Notes under the pieces: generated by a model | The model's database searches: none | What the model was told of the DNA's origin: nothing | The model's input: the letters and a program-made list of their open reading frames with translations, nothing else | Translations under genes and position numbers: made by a program | Shown: one piece after another, positions 5,370 to 6,012 of the stretch | Layout: every line of letters starts with the position of its first letter | Numbering within the stretch: position 1 is the first letter of the stretch | NCBI GenBank assembly: GCA_947259675.1 | Contig: CAMYNE010000151.1 | Coordinates: 1 to 6,012 of the forward strand | Reading direction: 5' to 3' | DNA from: an uncultured Pirellulaceae bacterium | GTDB lineage: Bacteria; Planctomycetota; Planctomycetia; Pirellulales; Pirellulaceae | Length of the DNA stretch: 6,012 bases

Positions 5370-6012
5370 ATGACGAACAAAGAATTTGAAAACTATCTTA
5401 CCCTGGTCAGCCGATTGCTGCGGCTGAAACGGGGGCAAACGGAACAGATCGCCGGTGAGCTGCGCGATCATCTTGAATTGAGAGTTGCCGAACTAACGGA
5501 GTCCGGTGTAAGTGCCGATGAGGCGACTCGCATTGCGTTGGAAGAATTCGGTGACGCGGCTTCATTGGCGGGACAGTTTCAGTTTATTTCAGAAACTTAT
5601 CAGCGGAGGTGGATGATGAGATTTGCGACTCTTTCGGTAGCGGGCCTTTTCCTGGCAGCAATATTGGTGATGGCCATGTGGCCGTCGGCGACTCGTTTTG
5701 GTGCGCCCGATTCGACGGTGGCCAGCGACAGCTCATTCGAACCGCCCGGTTCCAAGGGAACAACTGCAATCGCGCCGGACGACCCTACAATGTCAGATTC
5801 GACTCGTCGTACCATGCAAGCGAGACAAGCGCTCTTGAAAGAATACGCGTTTGACGAAGAAGAAACGCCTTTCATCGAAATCTTGGCTCGATTGGAAGAG
5901 GAATTTGGCGTGCCATTTATCCTTGATCAGACTGCACGAGATGATTCTTTAGCTGAAGACGAACCGATCACATTTCGAGTATCAAAGGTCCCAGCAAACA
6001 AGGCGATTCGTC
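5370..6012 (+). CDS. Single-pass membrane protein with permease-prefix-like N-terminal domain (3' end missing)
   Basis: The frame stays open from ATG 5370 to the window edge, 214 whole codons. Residues about 5-70 form the helical domain found at the start of many PadR-linked permeases: an LRLKRGQTEQIAGELRDHLE stretch followed by GVSADEATRIALEEFGD. Residues 85-104 are one transmembrane helix (FATLSVAGLFLAAILVMAMW) preceded by Arg79, Arg80 and Arg84, so the prefix domain should be cytoplasmic and the rest exported. Residues 105-150 are a Ser/Pro/Asp-rich linker. Residues about 165-214 (FIEILARLEEEFGVPFILD, then PITFRVSKVPANKAIR) resemble the short STN-like domain of secretins and planctomycete surface proteins; that is a weaker call. 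It lacks the many membrane helices of an FtsX-type permease in the part seen. It is probably co-transcribed with PadR and under its control. The function is unknown. Confidence 0.8.
   Translation, partial: MTNKEFENYLTLVSRLLRLKRGQTEQIAGELRDHLELRVAELTESGVSADEATRIALEEFGDAASLAGQFQFISETYQRRWMMRFATLSVAGLFLAAILVMAMWPSATRFGAPDSTVASDSSFEPPGSKGTTAIAPDDPTMSDSTRRTMQARQALLKEYAFDEEETPFIEILARLEEEFGVPFILDQTARDDSLAEDEPITFRVSKVPANKAIR

Overview
The window reads as chromosomal DNA of a planctomycete, probably close to the Pirellulaceae or Rhodopirellula. The grounds are a CsrA of the planctomycete sequence type (FPKLGI in the first strand region) carrying a long C-terminal receiver-like extension, a two-domain ClpP-class/NfeD membrane protein, a PadR regulator followed by a prefix-domain membrane protein, moderate GC content and dispersed repeats between genes. 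The assignment rests on family recognition alone; no database search was run.

Layout. Positions 1-73 hold the last 23 codons of an unidentified, probably membrane, protein. A secreted RidA/YjgF-family protein (146-703, +) follows. A 322-base convergent gap (704-1025) has two degenerate copies of a 46-base direct repeat and several stem-loops. On the minus strand, 1026-1838 encodes a 270-residue CsrA protein with a helical segment and a degenerate receiver domain. A 617-base divergent gap (1839-2455) contains likely promoters for both flanking genes, the structured csrA leader, a strong GC-rich hairpin and a 12-base tandem duplication. Then comes a 766-residue NfeD-type protein (2456-4756, +): signal peptide, two ClpP-like domains without the usual nucleophilic serine, about five membrane segments and a C-terminal OB domain. 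An 84-base inverted-repeat element (4795-4878) separates it from a PadR-family regulator (4956-5294, +) with a clear promoter and an overlapping dyad. The last gene (5370 to the window end, +) is a membrane protein with a permease-prefix-like N-terminal domain. It runs off the edge.

How the genes relate. PadR and the membrane protein downstream look like a regulator-target pair on one transcript. The RidA-like and NfeD-like proteins are both predicted to work in the envelope or periplasm, but nothing links them functionally. The CsrA fusion stands alone, and its leader holds several GGA motifs that could serve autoregulation. The points most worth a second look are the CsrA-pseudoreceiver fusion, the serine-less double ClpP fold of the NfeD protein and the PadR/prefix-domain pair.
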